A stretch of 22,544 nucleotides of DNA from contig DATCKG010000047.1 of the NCBI GenBank assembly GCA_036562385.1, positions 1-22,544 of the forward strand, written 5' to 3'. This stretch comes from DATCKG01 sp036562385 (GTDB lineage: Bacteria; Bacillota; Sulfobacillia; Symbiobacteriales; Symbiobacteriaceae). The position numbers and the translations under genes were made by a program. Numbering within the stretch: the first letter of the stretch is position 1; each line of letters opens with the position of its first letter. Shown one piece after another: positions 13,055 through 21,756 of the stretch. A model generated the notes under the pieces. The model had not been told where the DNA came from. It saw only the letters and a program-made list of their open reading frames with translations, and did no database searches.

Positions 13055-13936
13055 GTGAATCAATCGGTGATCGATAAAGCGGCAGTCCTGGCGGAAGCCT
13101 TGCCCTATATTCGGGAGTTCTGGGGCAAGACCGTGGTGATCAAGTACGGCGGCGCCGCGATGGCCGCGGCGGACCTGAAGGACGCCGTCATGCAGGACAT
13201 CGCCCTGATGAAGTACGTCGGCATGAACCCCATCGTGGTCCACGGCGGCGGACCGGAGGTATCGGCCATGTGCCGGCGGATGGGGATTGAGTCCACATTC
13301 GTGGACGGGCTGCGGGTGACGGATGCGGCCACCATGGAGGTGGCCCAGATGGTGCTGGTGGGCAAGACCAACCGGGACATTGTCACCCACCTGGGGCGGC
13401 AGGGGGTCAAGGCGGTGGGCCTCTCCGGCCAGGACGCCGGGCTGATCACCGCCACCAAACACCTGCACCGGTCCGTCCGTACCGGGGAGCCTGTGGATCT
13501 GGGGTATGTGGGGGACGTGGCTGCGGTGGACGTGGAGGTCCTGAAGGCGCTCACCGCGGCCGGTTTTGTTCCGGTGATCGCCCCCATCGGCCTTGGGCCG
13601 GACGGGCAGCCGTATAACATCAACGCCGACACGGTGGCGGGCGCCATTGCAGCGGCGATGCGCGCGGCGAAGCTGGTGCTGCTGACCGACGTGGAGGGGG
13701 TGCGGGCCGACAAGGATGACCCGTCCAGCCTCCTCAGCCGGGTGACCGTCGACGAGATTCGGACCTGGATGGCGCAGGGCAGGCTGGAGGGAGGCATGAT
13801 CCCGAAGCTGCAGTGCTGCATCACCGCCCTGGAGGCCGGCGTGGAGCGGGTGCACATCATCGACGGCCGGATTCCCCACAGCCTGCTGCTGGAGATCTTC
13901 ACCCATGAAGGCGTGGGCACCATGGTGGTCCGTTAA
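13055..13936 (+). CDS. argB: Acetylglutamate kinase
   Basis: Phosphorylates N-acetylglutamate with ATP, the second step of arginine synthesis and usually its feedback-controlled step. The 293-residue product has the amino-acid-kinase motifs VVIKYGGAAMA, IVVHGGGPEVSAM and FVDGLRVTD, and later NINADTVAGAIAAAM and LLTDVEGV. An N-terminal helix before the first strand (NQSVIDKAAVLAEALPYIRE) is the feature that distinguishes arginine-inhibited enzymes, so feedback by arginine is likely. The GTG start at 13055 follows AGGAGGCG; an upstream in-frame ATG lies in the promoter. argD follows 13 bases after the stop. Confidence 0.96.
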   Translation: MNQSVIDKAAVLAEALPYIREFWGKTVVIKYGGAAMAAADLKDAVMQDIALMKYVGMNPIVVHGGGPEVSAMCRRMGIESTFVDGLRVTDAATMEVAQMVLVGKTNRDIVTHLGRQGVKAVGLSGQDAGLITATKHLHRSVRTGEPVDLGYVGDVAAVDVEVLKALTAAGFVPVIAPIGLGPDGQPYNINADTVAGAIAAAMRAAKLVLLTDVEGVRADKDDPSSLLSRVTVDEIRTWMAQGRLEGGMIPKLQCCITALEAGVERVHIIDGRIPHSLLLEIFTHEGVGTMVVR

Positions 13937-13949
13937 GGAGGGACACGGT

Positions 13950-15146
13950 TTGGGGAGCGCGGAGCTGATTGAACAAACCAATACCTATCTCATGGCTACC
14001 TACGGGCGGTATCCCATCGCCCTGGTGAGGGGGCAGGGCGCCCGGGTCTGGGACGCGGACGGCAAGGAGTACCTGGACTTCCTGGGCGGCATCGCCGTCA
14101 GTGTCCTGGGGCACTGCCATCCCGCGGTGGTGCAGGCCATTACGGAGCAGGCGCAGACCCTCCTGCATGCCTCCAACCTGTACTACACCCAGCCGGCGGC
14201 GGAACTGGCCCGGCTGCTGGTGGAAAATGGCGGCCTGGACAAGGTTTTTTTGTGCAACAGCGGCACCGAGGCCAACGAGGCGGCGATTAAGCTGGCCCGC
14301 AAGTACCAGTTCCGCAAGGGACATAAGGAGAAGTACCGGATTGTTTCGCTGACGCACAGCTTCCACGGGCGTACCCTGGGCTCCCTGGCGGCCACTGCCA
14401 AGCCCGCGATTCAGGAAGGGTTCGGGCCCATGCCCGAGGGGTTCGATTATGTGGAGGCCGGCGATGTGGCGGCGCTGAAGGCCGCGGTGGGGGAGCGAAC
14501 CGCTGCGGTGATCCTGGAGCCCGTGCAGGGCGAGGGCGGCATCCACGTGCTGTCCCCGGAGTTTCTGCGGGCGGCCCGGGAGGCCTGCGACGAGGCCGGC
14601 GCCCTGCTGATTTTCGATGAAGTTCAGTGCGGCGTGGGCCGTACCGGCACGTTCTTTGCCTACCAGCGCAGCGGCGTGCGGCCGGACATCATCACCCTGG
14701 CCAAGGGGCTGGGCGGCGGTCTGCCCATCGGGGCGGTCTGTGCCACCGCAGAGGCGGCGTCGGGCTTCCAGCCCGGGGACCACGGCACCACCTTCGGCGG
14801 CAATCCCGTGGCCTGTGCCGCGGCCGTGGCTACCCTGCGGACTATTCTGGCCGAGCGGCTCTGGGAGCGGGCCGGAGAAATGGGCGAGTACCTGATGAAC
14901 GGCCTCAGGGCACTGCAGCAGCGGTACCCGAGCCTGGTCCGGGAGGTGCGGGGCCTCGGCCTCATGATCGGCGTGGAACTGACCATCCCGGGCGCGGCGG
15001 TCCTGGCCCGGTGCCACGAGCGGGGGCTTCTGGCCAACGTGACGGCGGAGAAGGTGCTCCGGCTGCTGCCGCCTTATATCATCACGAAGGAAGAAGCCGA
15101 CCGGGCCGTTGCCATCATCGGGGAGGCGCTGGCCGCCTCGGTATAG
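13950..15146 (+). CDS. argD: Acetylornithine aminotransferase
   Basis: A class III PLP aminotransferase that makes N-acetylornithine from N-acetylglutamate semialdehyde and glutamate. The 398-residue product has the early LDFLGGIAVSVLGHCHP, the PLP-phosphate region FLCNSGTEANEAAIKLAR, LIFDEVQCGVGRTG with the ring-stacking Asp, and the Schiff-base lysine in TLAKGLGGGLP (Lys252). The start is the TTG at 13950, about eight bases after AAGGAGGG. The frame continues upstream to 13905 but overlaps argB there. Cotranscribed with argB. Related enzymes can also act on succinyl-ornithine or lysine intermediates, but the operon points to arginine. Confidence 0.95.
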   Translation: MGSAELIEQTNTYLMATYGRYPIALVRGQGARVWDADGKEYLDFLGGIAVSVLGHCHPAVVQAITEQAQTLLHASNLYYTQPAAELARLLVENGGLDKVFLCNSGTEANEAAIKLARKYQFRKGHKEKYRIVSLTHSFHGRTLGSLAATAKPAIQEGFGPMPEGFDYVEAGDVAALKAAVGERTAAVILEPVQGEGGIHVLSPEFLRAAREACDEAGALLIFDEVQCGVGRTGTFFAYQRSGVRPDIITLAKGLGGGLPIGAVCATAEAASGFQPGDHGTTFGGNPVACAAAVATLRTILAERLWERAGEMGEYLMNGLRALQQRYPSLVREVRGLGLMIGVELTIPGAAVLARCHERGLLANVTAEKVLRLLPPYIITKEEADRAVAIIGEALAASV

Positions 15147-15293
15147 AGCGGGTGCCCATTCCGGCTGAAGGAAAGGTTCCGGGGCACACTATGTCAGGGA
15201 CAATCTGAGCAGTGCGCCAGGCCTTGGCCGCATTCTTGGACCATCGCACCAGGCAACGGGGCTGAAGACCAGGTAGCGAAAGGTGGTTGGACC

Positions 15294-16229
15294 ATGTCCA
15301 AGATCGTGTTGATCGGCTGCGGGGCGGTGGGTGCGACCTTTGCCTACACCGTCCTGCTGAAGGGGCTCTGCACGGAACTGGTGATCATCGATGTAAACCG
15401 TGACAAGGCCGAGGGCGACGTGCTGGACCTGAACCACGGCATGATGCTCGCCAATCCCATGAAAATCCGGGTGGGTGACTATCCGGACTGCGCAGATGCG
15501 GATCTGATCGTCATCACCGCGGGAGCGGCGCAGCGGCCGGGAGAGACCCGGATCGACCTGATGGGCCGGAATGTGGCCATTTTCAAGAGCATCATCAGCG
15601 GCATCACCGCCCACGCCAAGGACAGCATCCTGCTGATCGCGACCAACCCGGTGGATATCCTCACGCAGGTGGCCCTGAAGCTTTCCGGGTGGCCCAAGGA
15701 GCGGGTGATCGGCTCCGGTACCTTGCTGGACAGCGCCCGGTTCCGTTATCTGGTGGGGGAAAAGCTGCGGGTGGACCCCCGGAGCATCCATGGCTTTATC
15801 ATCGGGGAGCACGGAGACAGCGAAGTGGCGGTGACAAGCCTGGTGCAGGTGGCGGGCATCAACCCGTGGCAATCTCCCGCCAGCGAGCGGCTGAAGCTGA
15901 CCGAGGCCGACAAGGAGGAGATTGTCCAGGAGACCCGGAGTGCAGCCTATCGGATCATCGAGAAGAAAGGCGCCACCTACTACGCCATTGCCCTGGCCCT
16001 GGCCCGGATCTGCGAGGCGATCCTGAAGGACCAGAAGTCGGTGCTGACGGTCTCCTCCTATCTGGAGAACTACCACGGCATTAGCGACGTCTGCCTCAGC
16101 GTTCCCACCATCCTGGGCCGCAGCGGCGTGGAGGAGGTGCTCTCCCTGCCGCTTTCCCCCGAGGAGGAACGGGCATTGCAAGAGTCCGCCGCCAAGTTGA
16201 AGAGCTTTCTGCGGGAGATTGGCTTTTAA
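15294..16229 (+). CDS. ldh: L-lactate dehydrogenase
   Basis: Interconverts pyruvate and L-lactate with NAD(H). The 311-residue product has the Rossmann start IVLIGCGAVGATFAY, the acidic NAD-ribose contact VIIDVNRDKAEG, and the substrate loop AGAAQRPGETR. Gln80 in this loop marks lactate rather than malate dehydrogenase, which has Arg there. ATNPVDILT, SGTLLDSARFRY and the catalytic IIGEHGDSE (His173) are also present. The ATG at 15294 follows AAAGGTGG. A 147-base gap separates it from argD and no clear promoter or terminator is seen there, so it may be read from argBD or have its own promoter. Its place between arginine genes has no obvious metabolic reason. Confidence 0.95.
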   Translation: MSKIVLIGCGAVGATFAYTVLLKGLCTELVIIDVNRDKAEGDVLDLNHGMMLANPMKIRVGDYPDCADADLIVITAGAAQRPGETRIDLMGRNVAIFKSIISGITAHAKDSILLIATNPVDILTQVALKLSGWPKERVIGSGTLLDSARFRYLVGEKLRVDPRSIHGFIIGEHGDSEVAVTSLVQVAGINPWQSPASERLKLTEADKEEIVQETRSAAYRIIEKKGATYYAIALALARICEAILKDQKSVLTVSSYLENYHGISDVCLSVPTILGRSGVEEVLSLPLSPEEERALQESAAKLKSFLREIGF

Positions 16230-16232
16230 GGC

Positions 16233-16255
16233 AGGGCGAACTTCCGGCTCGCCTT
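16233..16255 (+). terminator. Weak hairpin after ldh
   Basis: AGGGCGA (16233-16239) and TCGCCTT (16249-16255) form a 7-bp stem with one G-T wobble, just beyond the ldh stop and 24 bases before the argG -35. There is no T-run, so the call is tentative. Confidence 0.35.
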
Positions 16256-16278
16256 GACAGAAAATCGGCGCGCCAGGG

Positions 16279-16314
16279 TTGCATAAATATGCATAGGCGA
16301 GTTACAATTATGCA
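16279..16314 (+). promoter_or_regulatory. argG promoter with ARG box
   Basis: TTGCAT (16279-16284) and TACAAT (16303-16308) are 18 bases apart. TGCATA-AA-TATGCA (16280-16293) is a perfect inverted repeat over the -35, and the -10 runs into TTATGCAC. This is the clearest ARG-box-like palindrome of the three arginine promoters in the window. Confidence 0.78.
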
Positions 16315-16353
16315 CGATCGACGACCGAGCGCACATCGAAGGAGGAGCCTGGG

Positions 16354-17556
16354 GTGGGAAAGAAAAAGTGCGTGTTGGCCTACTCGGGTGGGCTGGACAC
16401 CTCGGTGGCCATCCGCTGGATCAAGGACACCTACGACTGTGACGTCGTGGCCATGACGGCGGACGTGGGCAACAACGACAAGGACCTGGACTTCATTCGC
16501 CAGAAGGCCCTGAATGTCGGAGCCTGCGCGGCCTACGTCATTGACGCCAAGGAGGAATTTGCCCGGGATTTCATTCTCCCGGCGCTGCAGGCCAACGCCG
16601 CCTACGAGAACAAGTACTATCTGTCCGCAGCGCTCTCCCGGCCGCTGATCGCCAAACTCCTGGTGGAGGTAGCGGAGAAGGAAGGGGCGGAGTACGTCGC
16701 CCACGGCTGCACGGGCAAGGGCAACGACCAGGTGCGGATCGAGGTGTCGGTGGCCGCCCTGAATCCGAACCTGAAGGTGATCGCACCGGTCCGTGACTGG
16801 GCCTGGAGCCGGGAGGAGGAGATTGACTACGCCATTCAGCACGGCATCCCCGTGCCGGTGGGCAAGGAAAACCCCTTCTCCATCGACGTGAACCTGTGGG
16901 GCCGCTCCTGCGAGGCGGGCGTACTGGAGGATCCCTGGACGGAGCCGCCGGAGGAGGCCTTTGAGTGGACGGTCAATCCGAAAGATGCGCCGGATGAGCC
17001 GGAGTACCTGGAAATCGGCTTTGAACAGGGCGTACCGGTCTCCCTCAACGGGCAACGGATGGGCCTCGTCCAGCTGATTGAGGAGTGCCACAAGATCGCG
17101 GCGGCCCACGGCGTGGGGCGGATTGACCATGTGGAGAACCGCCTGGTGGGTATCAAGTCCCGGGAAGTGTACGAGATGCCGGCGGCCACGGTGCTGGTTC
17201 GGGCGCACCAGGAGCTGGAGACCCTCACGCTGCCCCGGGAGCTGTACCACGTAAAGCTGGCTCTGGAGCAGAAGTACGCGGAGCTGATTTACTACGGCCA
17301 GTGGTTTACCCCGCTGCGGGAGGCCCTGGATGCCTTTATGAAGAAGACCCAGGAGGTGGTGACGGGTACCGTCCGGCTGAAGCTGTACAAGGGCAGCGTC
17401 CAGTGCGTCGGCCGGAAGTCCCCCACCTCGCTGTACAGCTATGACCTGGCTACGTACGACAAGACGGACCAGTTTGATCACAAGGCAGCCAAGGGCTTCA
17501 TCGACATTTTCGGGCTGCCGGCCAAGGTCTACGCGGCTGTTCACAAGAACCGGTAA
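16354..17556 (+). CDS. argG: Argininosuccinate synthase
   Basis: Joins citrulline and aspartate with ATP to form argininosuccinate. The 400-residue product begins GKKKCVLAYSGGLDTSVAIR, the PP-loop ATP site. Other family landmarks are AHGCTGKGNDQVRIE, VIAPVRDWAWSREEEI and NLWGRSCEAG, with the late YDLATYDKTDQFDHKAAKGF. Full length for the family. The GTG at 16354 follows AAGGAGGAG. It is a single-gene unit with its own ARG-box promoter and a strong terminator; argH, which usually follows, is absent here. Confidence 0.96.
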   Translation: MGKKKCVLAYSGGLDTSVAIRWIKDTYDCDVVAMTADVGNNDKDLDFIRQKALNVGACAAYVIDAKEEFARDFILPALQANAAYENKYYLSAALSRPLIAKLLVEVAEKEGAEYVAHGCTGKGNDQVRIEVSVAALNPNLKVIAPVRDWAWSREEEIDYAIQHGIPVPVGKENPFSIDVNLWGRSCEAGVLEDPWTEPPEEAFEWTVNPKDAPDEPEYLEIGFEQGVPVSLNGQRMGLVQLIEECHKIAAAHGVGRIDHVENRLVGIKSREVYEMPAATVLVRAHQELETLTLPRELYHVKLALEQKYAELIYYGQWFTPLREALDAFMKKTQEVVTGTVRLKLYKGSVQCVGRKSPTSLYSYDLATYDKTDQFDHKAAKGFIDIFGLPAKVYAAVHKNR

Positions 17557-17592
17557 GAGAAGTAAGATCGGGGTACATGAATGCCGTATGGG

Positions 17593-17629
17593 AATGCGAA
17601 GACCACCGCTCGGCGGTGGTCTTCGCATT
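17593..17629 (+). terminator. Rho-independent terminator of argG
   Basis: AATGCGAAGACCACCGC (17593-17609) and GCGGTGGTCTTCGCATT (17613-17629) form a perfect 17-bp stem with a TCG loop, followed by TTCGGGG. The right arm's TT and the following TT give a short T-run on the plus strand. The convergent glycosidase gene ends 21 bases beyond, so it may serve both. Confidence 0.85.
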
Positions 17630-17649
17630 TTCGGGGGAACTGATTCCGT

Positions 17650-18924
17650 TTACCCGTACTTTCGCGTCTCGAAGTTCTCCCGCTGCAGGGGCCAGACCTG
17701 CGGGAAATCGTTCCCCAGTACCCAGTAGCTGATCCCCCGGAGCCCGTACTCTTTCACCGTGTCGAACTTGGCCTGGAGGCTGCGGGGATCTTCGAACCAG
17801 ACGATGTGCTCGGTGCCGTCAGGGGCCCAGTAGCGGTAGTAAGGCGACTGGGCGTTCCGGTCGTAGTGGATCGGCGCCCAGTACTGCAGGGCCCGTCGGA
17901 CAGCGGCCACCGGGGAGAAGGTCTCCGCCCGGGTGATGCCGCGGCGGTACGGGAGAGGCCAGTCGCGCCCGTACAGCGGCATCCCCATCAGGATCTTGTT
18001 GCGGGGGATGGCTGTGACGGCGTAGTCCAGCACCCGCCGCACCTGGTCCAGCGGTGCGATGGCCATGGGCGGACCGGTCACATATCCCCATTCGTAGGTC
18101 ATGATCACCACGAAGTCCGCGAGCTCGCCGTGGACCGGGTAATCGTGAGCTTCGTAAAGAAGACCCGGCTGGTCGGCCCACACCTTCGGCGCCACGGCGG
18201 TGGAGAGGGAGAGGCCTGCGTCCCGCAGTCGCGGTGCGGCCCTGCGCAGGAAGTTGTTGTAGGCCTCCCGGTCCTGCGGATAGACGTATTCGAAGTCGAT
18301 GTTCAGCCCCGCGTAGCCCCGATTGCGCAGGTAAGGGATGATCTGGCTGAGGGCCCGGTCCTGGGCCGCCGGGTTGTTCAGGAAACTCTGGGCGAGATCG
18401 GAACTGAAGGTGCGGCCCCGGAAGTTCGTCAGGGTGAGCAGGACCTCCGCCCCGCCCTCCCGGGCAGCCTCCTCGAAGACGGTGGCGTTGGGAAAGTTGA
18501 CGTCCCCCTGTTCGGTAACGTTGGCGCTGAAGAGGCTGATGAAGGAGACGTACGGAGCAGCCTGCCGCGTGTAGAAGGTATTGCCCGTTCCGAGATTGGC
18601 CTGATAGGCGTTGACGGTGATCACCGGCCGGGTTCCTCTGGGGATGTAAATGGTCTGGCCCGGGTATATGTATTGCTGGATGTTTAGGTTGTTGAGTCGG
18701 GCGATCGCATCCACGGTGGTGCCGAAGCGCTGTGCGATCTGCCAGAGCGTGTCACCGGGTCGGATCACGTAGATGTTGGGGACAGGGATCAGGAGGGCAA
18801 GGCCCGGGACCAAACGGTTGGGGTCGGTCAGGCCGTTGGCCTCCATGATGGCAGAAATGGTGACGCCGTACCGGCGGGCGATCTGCCAGAGTGTATCCCC
18901 CGGCTGTACCACCGCAATTTCCAC
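17650..18924 (-). CDS. LysM-LysM-GH18 glycosidase, SleL/YaaH spore-cortex type
   Basis: The 424-residue product has two LysM peptidoglycan-binding domains (about 4-48 and 52-96, each with VxPGDTLWQIA). A glycoside hydrolase 18 barrel (about 105-415) follows, with the catalytic strand GYAGLNIDFEYV (Asp210, acid Glu212). This arrangement matches SleL/YaaH, N-acetylglucosaminidases that act on cortex fragments in endospores; no signal peptide is present, as in those proteins, which are placed on the forespore by the mother cell. The GTG at 18924 gives the usual MEIxVVQPGDTLW-like start; the frame runs upstream to 19083 without family sequence. It implies that the organism sporulates. Upstream TATAAC near 18950 could be a promoter element, but sigma-factor choice is unclear. 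Confidence 0.9.
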   Translation of the reverse strand: MEIAVVQPGDTLWQIARRYGVTISAIMEANGLTDPNRLVPGLALLIPVPNIYVIRPGDTLWQIAQRFGTTVDAIARLNNLNIQQYIYPGQTIYIPRGTRPVITVNAYQANLGTGNTFYTRQAAPYVSFISLFSANVTEQGDVNFPNATVFEEAAREGGAEVLLTLTNFRGRTFSSDLAQSFLNNPAAQDRALSQIIPYLRNRGYAGLNIDFEYVYPQDREAYNNFLRRAAPRLRDAGLSLSTAVAPKVWADQPGLLYEAHDYPVHGELADFVVIMTYEWGYVTGPPMAIAPLDQVRRVLDYAVTAIPRNKILMGMPLYGRDWPLPYRRGITRAETFSPVAAVRRALQYWAPIHYDRNAQSPYYRYWAPDGTEHIVWFEDPRSLQAKFDTVKEYGLRGISYWVLGNDFPQVWPLQRENFETRKYG

Positions 18925-19074
18925 GGTTCTGATCACTCCCTCCGGCGGGTTATACTGTACGGTATTCACGGCGGTGGCAAAGGGGGATTGGCTCCGGTGC
19001 CCAGCAGACGGTGAAACGGATTTCCAGCCTTCCTCGTCTATCGGATGCAGCACGGCACAAGAGGAGGGAATGGC

Positions 19075-20772
19075 ATGGACCACAAAGCTGTGCGCACTCT
19101 GCTGGCCGCACTGCTCCTGATGGCGCCGGCCACCCCTGCGTTGGCCAGCGACCGGCCGGTGGATCCGGAAGCCCCTGTAACCTCCGTCCGTCCCGTAGAG
19201 AGGGTGGTCACCGGCACCGTAACCTACCAGGACCTGGAGGGCGGCTTCTACGCGGTGGATGGCTGGATGCTGGTAGGCGACCAGGAGGAGTTCGCCCGGT
19301 ACCTGGGTAAGGAGGTGCGGGTTACCGGTACGCCGGTCACCGAGCCCACCATTCAGCAGGTGCCGGCCCTACGGGTCACGTCGATCGAACTGATCGAGGA
19401 AGAGGCCGAGGTCATCACCGTGACTGGAAAGGTGACCTACGAGGACCTGGAGGGCGGCTTTTACTCCGTGGACGGCTGGATGCTGATGGGCGACCAGGCG
19501 GAGTTCGCCCGGTACCTCGGGCAGACCGTGGTGGTCACCGGTACGCCCTACAAGGGGCCCAGCATCTACATGGTCAAGGCCCTGCAGGTGAAGTCCATCG
19601 CACCGGTGGCCGAGGATGAGCCCGCGGAGGAGATTACCGTCATCGGACCGGTGATCTACCGGGATCTGGAGGGCGGCTTTTACTCCGTGGACGGCTGGAT
19701 GCTGATGGGCGACGAGACGGAGTTTGCCCGGTACCTTGGGCAGACCGTGGTAGTGACCGGTACGCCCTACAAAGGGCCCAGCATCTACATGGTCAGAGCC
19801 CTGCAGGTGAAGTCCATCCGGGTGCTGGGTCCCGAGGTCTCGGTTCCCAAGGAAATTCGGGTGGATGGTAAGCCTGTCTCCTTTGACCAGGGCCCTGAAG
19901 TGATTGACGGGGTCCTGATGATTCCGCTCCGGGCTGTAGTGGAGGCCGCGGGCGGCGAGATCGAGTGGCTCGGTGAGACCCGGCAGGTTCGCGTCCGGAT
20001 GCTCGGCCTCACGGTGATCTTCACCATCGGGGAGGATAAGGCCGACCTAAACGAAGACGGCGTCTCCTACTTTGCCCGCAACCTGGTTCCCATTGCCAAG
20101 GCCCCTGTCATCATGGGCAACCGCACCCTGGTATCCGTGGATGCCCTGGCCCTGATGGGGCTGTACGTCCGCTGGACCACAGACGGGGTTCTCGAGATTT
20201 GGACCAAACCCGATGCAGCCTTCATGGAGAAAGGCACCATTGCGGAAATCAGCGATGGCGAGACGTTTCGCTTCCTGCTGAAGGGCGAGCCCATGGCCAA
20301 CGGTGAGCCGATGCTCATGTGGGTTACCGTGCCGGAGGACGCGGTGATCATCGTGGGCGAAAAGACCGGGACCACTGATGATTTGAAGGTGGGGCAGACC
20401 GTTGAAGTCACTTTGGCCGGCCCAATCCTGGAGTCCTATCCCGCTCTGGGATACGCATCGGCTGTCCGGGTCGTCATGGATGAGCCCCAGCCTCCGGAAG
20501 TGTTCACTGAGCGCGGCACCATCACGGAAATCGACGCGGGCGAGTCGTTCCGGTTTCTGCTCAAGGGTGGTCCCATGTCCAGCGGTGAGCCGACCCTGAT
20601 TTGGGTCACGGTGCCGGAGGACGCGGTGATCACCGTGGGCGACCAGGCCGGGACCATCGCGGACCTGAAAGTCGGCCAGACGGTGGAAGTCACCTTCGCT
20701 GGTCCGCTCCTGCTGTCCTACCCCGCTCAGGGTGGCGCAGCGGCTGTCCGGGTCCTCCTGGATGTCAAGTAA
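19075..20772 (+). CDS. Secreted repeat protein with a stalk (copper amine oxidase N-like) domain
   Basis: The 565-residue protein has a signal peptide (1-24, ending PALA before SDRP) and three N-terminal repeats of about 61-73 residues (starting near 44, 115 and 188). Each contains DLEGGFYxVDGWMLxGDxxEFARYLG. A stalk domain follows (about 272-390, with VIDGVLMIPLRAVVEAAGG and RTLVSVDALALMG). Two C-terminal repeats (from about 387 and 481, 94 residues apart) contain TVPEDAVI and DLKVGQTVEVT. No enzyme motif is seen, so a cell-surface or secreted structural or binding role is inferred. ATG 19075 follows GAGGAGGG; upstream in-frame ATG 19045 lacks a site. Divergent from the glycosidase gene. It is followed by a terminator. 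Confidence 0.85.
   Translation: MDHKAVRTLLAALLLMAPATPALASDRPVDPEAPVTSVRPVERVVTGTVTYQDLEGGFYAVDGWMLVGDQEEFARYLGKEVRVTGTPVTEPTIQQVPALRVTSIELIEEEAEVITVTGKVTYEDLEGGFYSVDGWMLMGDQAEFARYLGQTVVVTGTPYKGPSIYMVKALQVKSIAPVAEDEPAEEITVIGPVIYRDLEGGFYSVDGWMLMGDETEFARYLGQTVVVTGTPYKGPSIYMVRALQVKSIRVLGPEVSVPKEIRVDGKPVSFDQGPEVIDGVLMIPLRAVVEAAGGEIEWLGETRQVRVRMLGLTVIFTIGEDKADLNEDGVSYFARNLVPIAKAPVIMGNRTLVSVDALALMGLYVRWTTDGVLEIWTKPDAAFMEKGTIAEISDGETFRFLLKGEPMANGEPMLMWVTVPEDAVIIVGEKTGTTDDLKVGQTVEVTLAGPILESYPALGYASAVRVVMDEPQPPEVFTERGTITEIDAGESFRFLLKGGPMSSGEPTLIWVTVPEDAVITVGDQAGTIADLKVGQTVEVTFAGPLLLSYPAQGGAAAVRVLLDVK
19204..19818 (+). repeat. Three in-frame tandem repeats in the secreted stalk protein gene
   Basis: Units at 19204-19386, 19417-19599 and 19636-19818 each encode a Gly-x-Val-x-Tyr start, DLEGGFY, a WML block and a closing ALxVxSI. 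The second and third are nearly identical at DNA level: 48 bases (19447-19494 and 19666-19713) match exactly and the rest differs at only a few mostly silent sites. The offset is 219 bases (73 codons). The first is more diverged and 213 bases away. This indicates recent duplication or gene conversion of the second unit. Confidence 0.9.
20233..20766 (+). repeat. Two C-terminal repeats in the secreted stalk protein gene
   Basis: Units starting at 20233 and 20515, 282 bases (94 codons) apart, encode GTIxEIxxGExFRFLLKGxP, WVTVPEDAVIxVG and VGQTVEV(T)xAGP. Each ends with an AAVRV-like strand. They look like a tandem beta-rich module, probably an OB-like or uncharacterised domain. Confidence 0.85.
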
Positions 20773-20793
20773 GTATCCATGTAAGTATCCATG
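20770..20793 (+). repeat. Tandem 12-base repeat over the stop codon
   Basis: TAAGTATCCATG occurs twice head to tail; the first copy contains the TAA stop of the stalk protein gene. Probably a small slippage duplication with no evident function. Confidence 0.6.
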
Positions 20794-20801
20794 CGAAAAA
20801 G

Positions 20802-20823
20802 GGCGCCGGCACAGGCCGGCGCC
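20802..20823 (+). terminator. Rho-independent terminator of the secreted stalk protein gene
   Basis: GGCGCCGGC and GCCGGCGCC form a perfect 9-bp stem with an ACAG loop, preceded by GAAAAAG and followed by TTTCTG. Confidence 0.85.
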
Positions 20824-20955
20824 TTTCTGACACGTTCGAGCGAGTCAGGGTTCTGCCGGCGGCGTGTATCCTGTCGTAGCCGCCCCTCCTGCGTCATGCG
20901 GGCCGGGCGTGATCGTGGGTTGGCCGGCCTACGGGAGATCTGAGGAGGTGGAGGG

Positions 20956-21756
20956 GTGGGGCTCTCCGTCCTGATGACCGGCGCCAACAGCGGAATCGGG
21001 TTCCATCTGGCCGATGCGCTGCTGGCCGCGCAGCACCGGGTGGCGGTGCTGGATGTGGCTGTCGATCGTCTGGTTACCCTTCACGAAGTGCACGGCGACC
21101 GCCTTCGCTTCTGGCGCTGTGATGTGACGGATGCCAAGCGGGTCCAGGCGACGGTGGATGAGTGTGCGGCAGAGTGGGGCAGGATTGATGTGCTGATCAA
21201 CAATGCCTGCCTTTGCCACTTCGAGCCCTTTGCCCAGCGAACTTTGGAACAGCAGCGCCGGGAACTGGAGGTCAACTACTTTGGCTATGTCAATACGATC
21301 TGGGCGGTCCTGCCGCACATGCGGCGACAGGGCGGCGGCCTGATCTACAACGTGGGGTCTGCCGTGGGCTTGACGGGCTTCGCAGGCATTTCGGGGTACG
21401 CAGCAGCTAAAGGAGCGATTGAGGCGTTGACCCGGAGTCTGGCCCTGGAACTGCGGCCGGAGGGCATCCATGTCTGCCTAATTCACCCACCTCTAACCCG
21501 GACGGCATCGGCGGCACCGCTGGGCGTTCCCGCAGAAGTGATGGCCGATCCGGCGGTGGTGGGGCGGCGCCTGGCCCGGCGAATCGGTTCTGCCAGGCCG
21601 GTGATTACCCCCGATGTGCGGACGGCGCTTTTCCTGGTAATGGCTCGGCTCTTTCCCACGGCTGTGGGCCGGTTATTGACGCGGTTGACGGAGCGAGCAA
21701 GGCAGGGGTACCGGCACAGAAAAGAGGGGGGCAGTGAGTCCCTGAACCGAAAATAG
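20956..21756 (+). CDS. Short-chain dehydrogenase/reductase (SDR), substrate unknown
   Basis: The 266-residue product has the classical SDR motifs: cofactor loop TGANSGIG (8-15), LINNA (80-84), catalytic Ser135 in NVGSAVG, and YxxxK as Tyr148-Lys152, with Asn107. Asp33 at the end of the second strand favours NAD(H) over NADP(H). After the fold a longer, hydrophobic-basic tail (about 215-266, ending RHRKEGGSESLNRK) could touch membranes or be an unfolded extension. GTG 20956 follows GGAGGTG. It is a single gene between terminators. The substrate cannot be told; the family covers sugars, lipids, ketones and sterols. Confidence 0.9.
   Translation: MGLSVLMTGANSGIGFHLADALLAAQHRVAVLDVAVDRLVTLHEVHGDRLRFWRCDVTDAKRVQATVDECAAEWGRIDVLINNACLCHFEPFAQRTLEQQRRELEVNYFGYVNTIWAVLPHMRRQGGGLIYNVGSAVGLTGFAGISGYAAAKGAIEALTRSLALELRPEGIHVCLIHPPLTRTASAAPLGVPAEVMADPAVVGRRLARRIGSARPVITPDVRTALFLVMARLFPTAVGRLLTRLTERARQGYRHRKEGGSESLNRK

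Noticed and set aside
16096..17628. Minus-strand open frame of about 510 codons opposite argG and ldh
   Set aside because: It crosses two well-identified genes on the other strand and has no recognisable domain.
18925..18960. A sporulation-sigma promoter for the glycosidase gene
   Set aside because: TATAAC-like bases are present, but no spacing or -35 fits a known sporulation sigma factor well enough to call.
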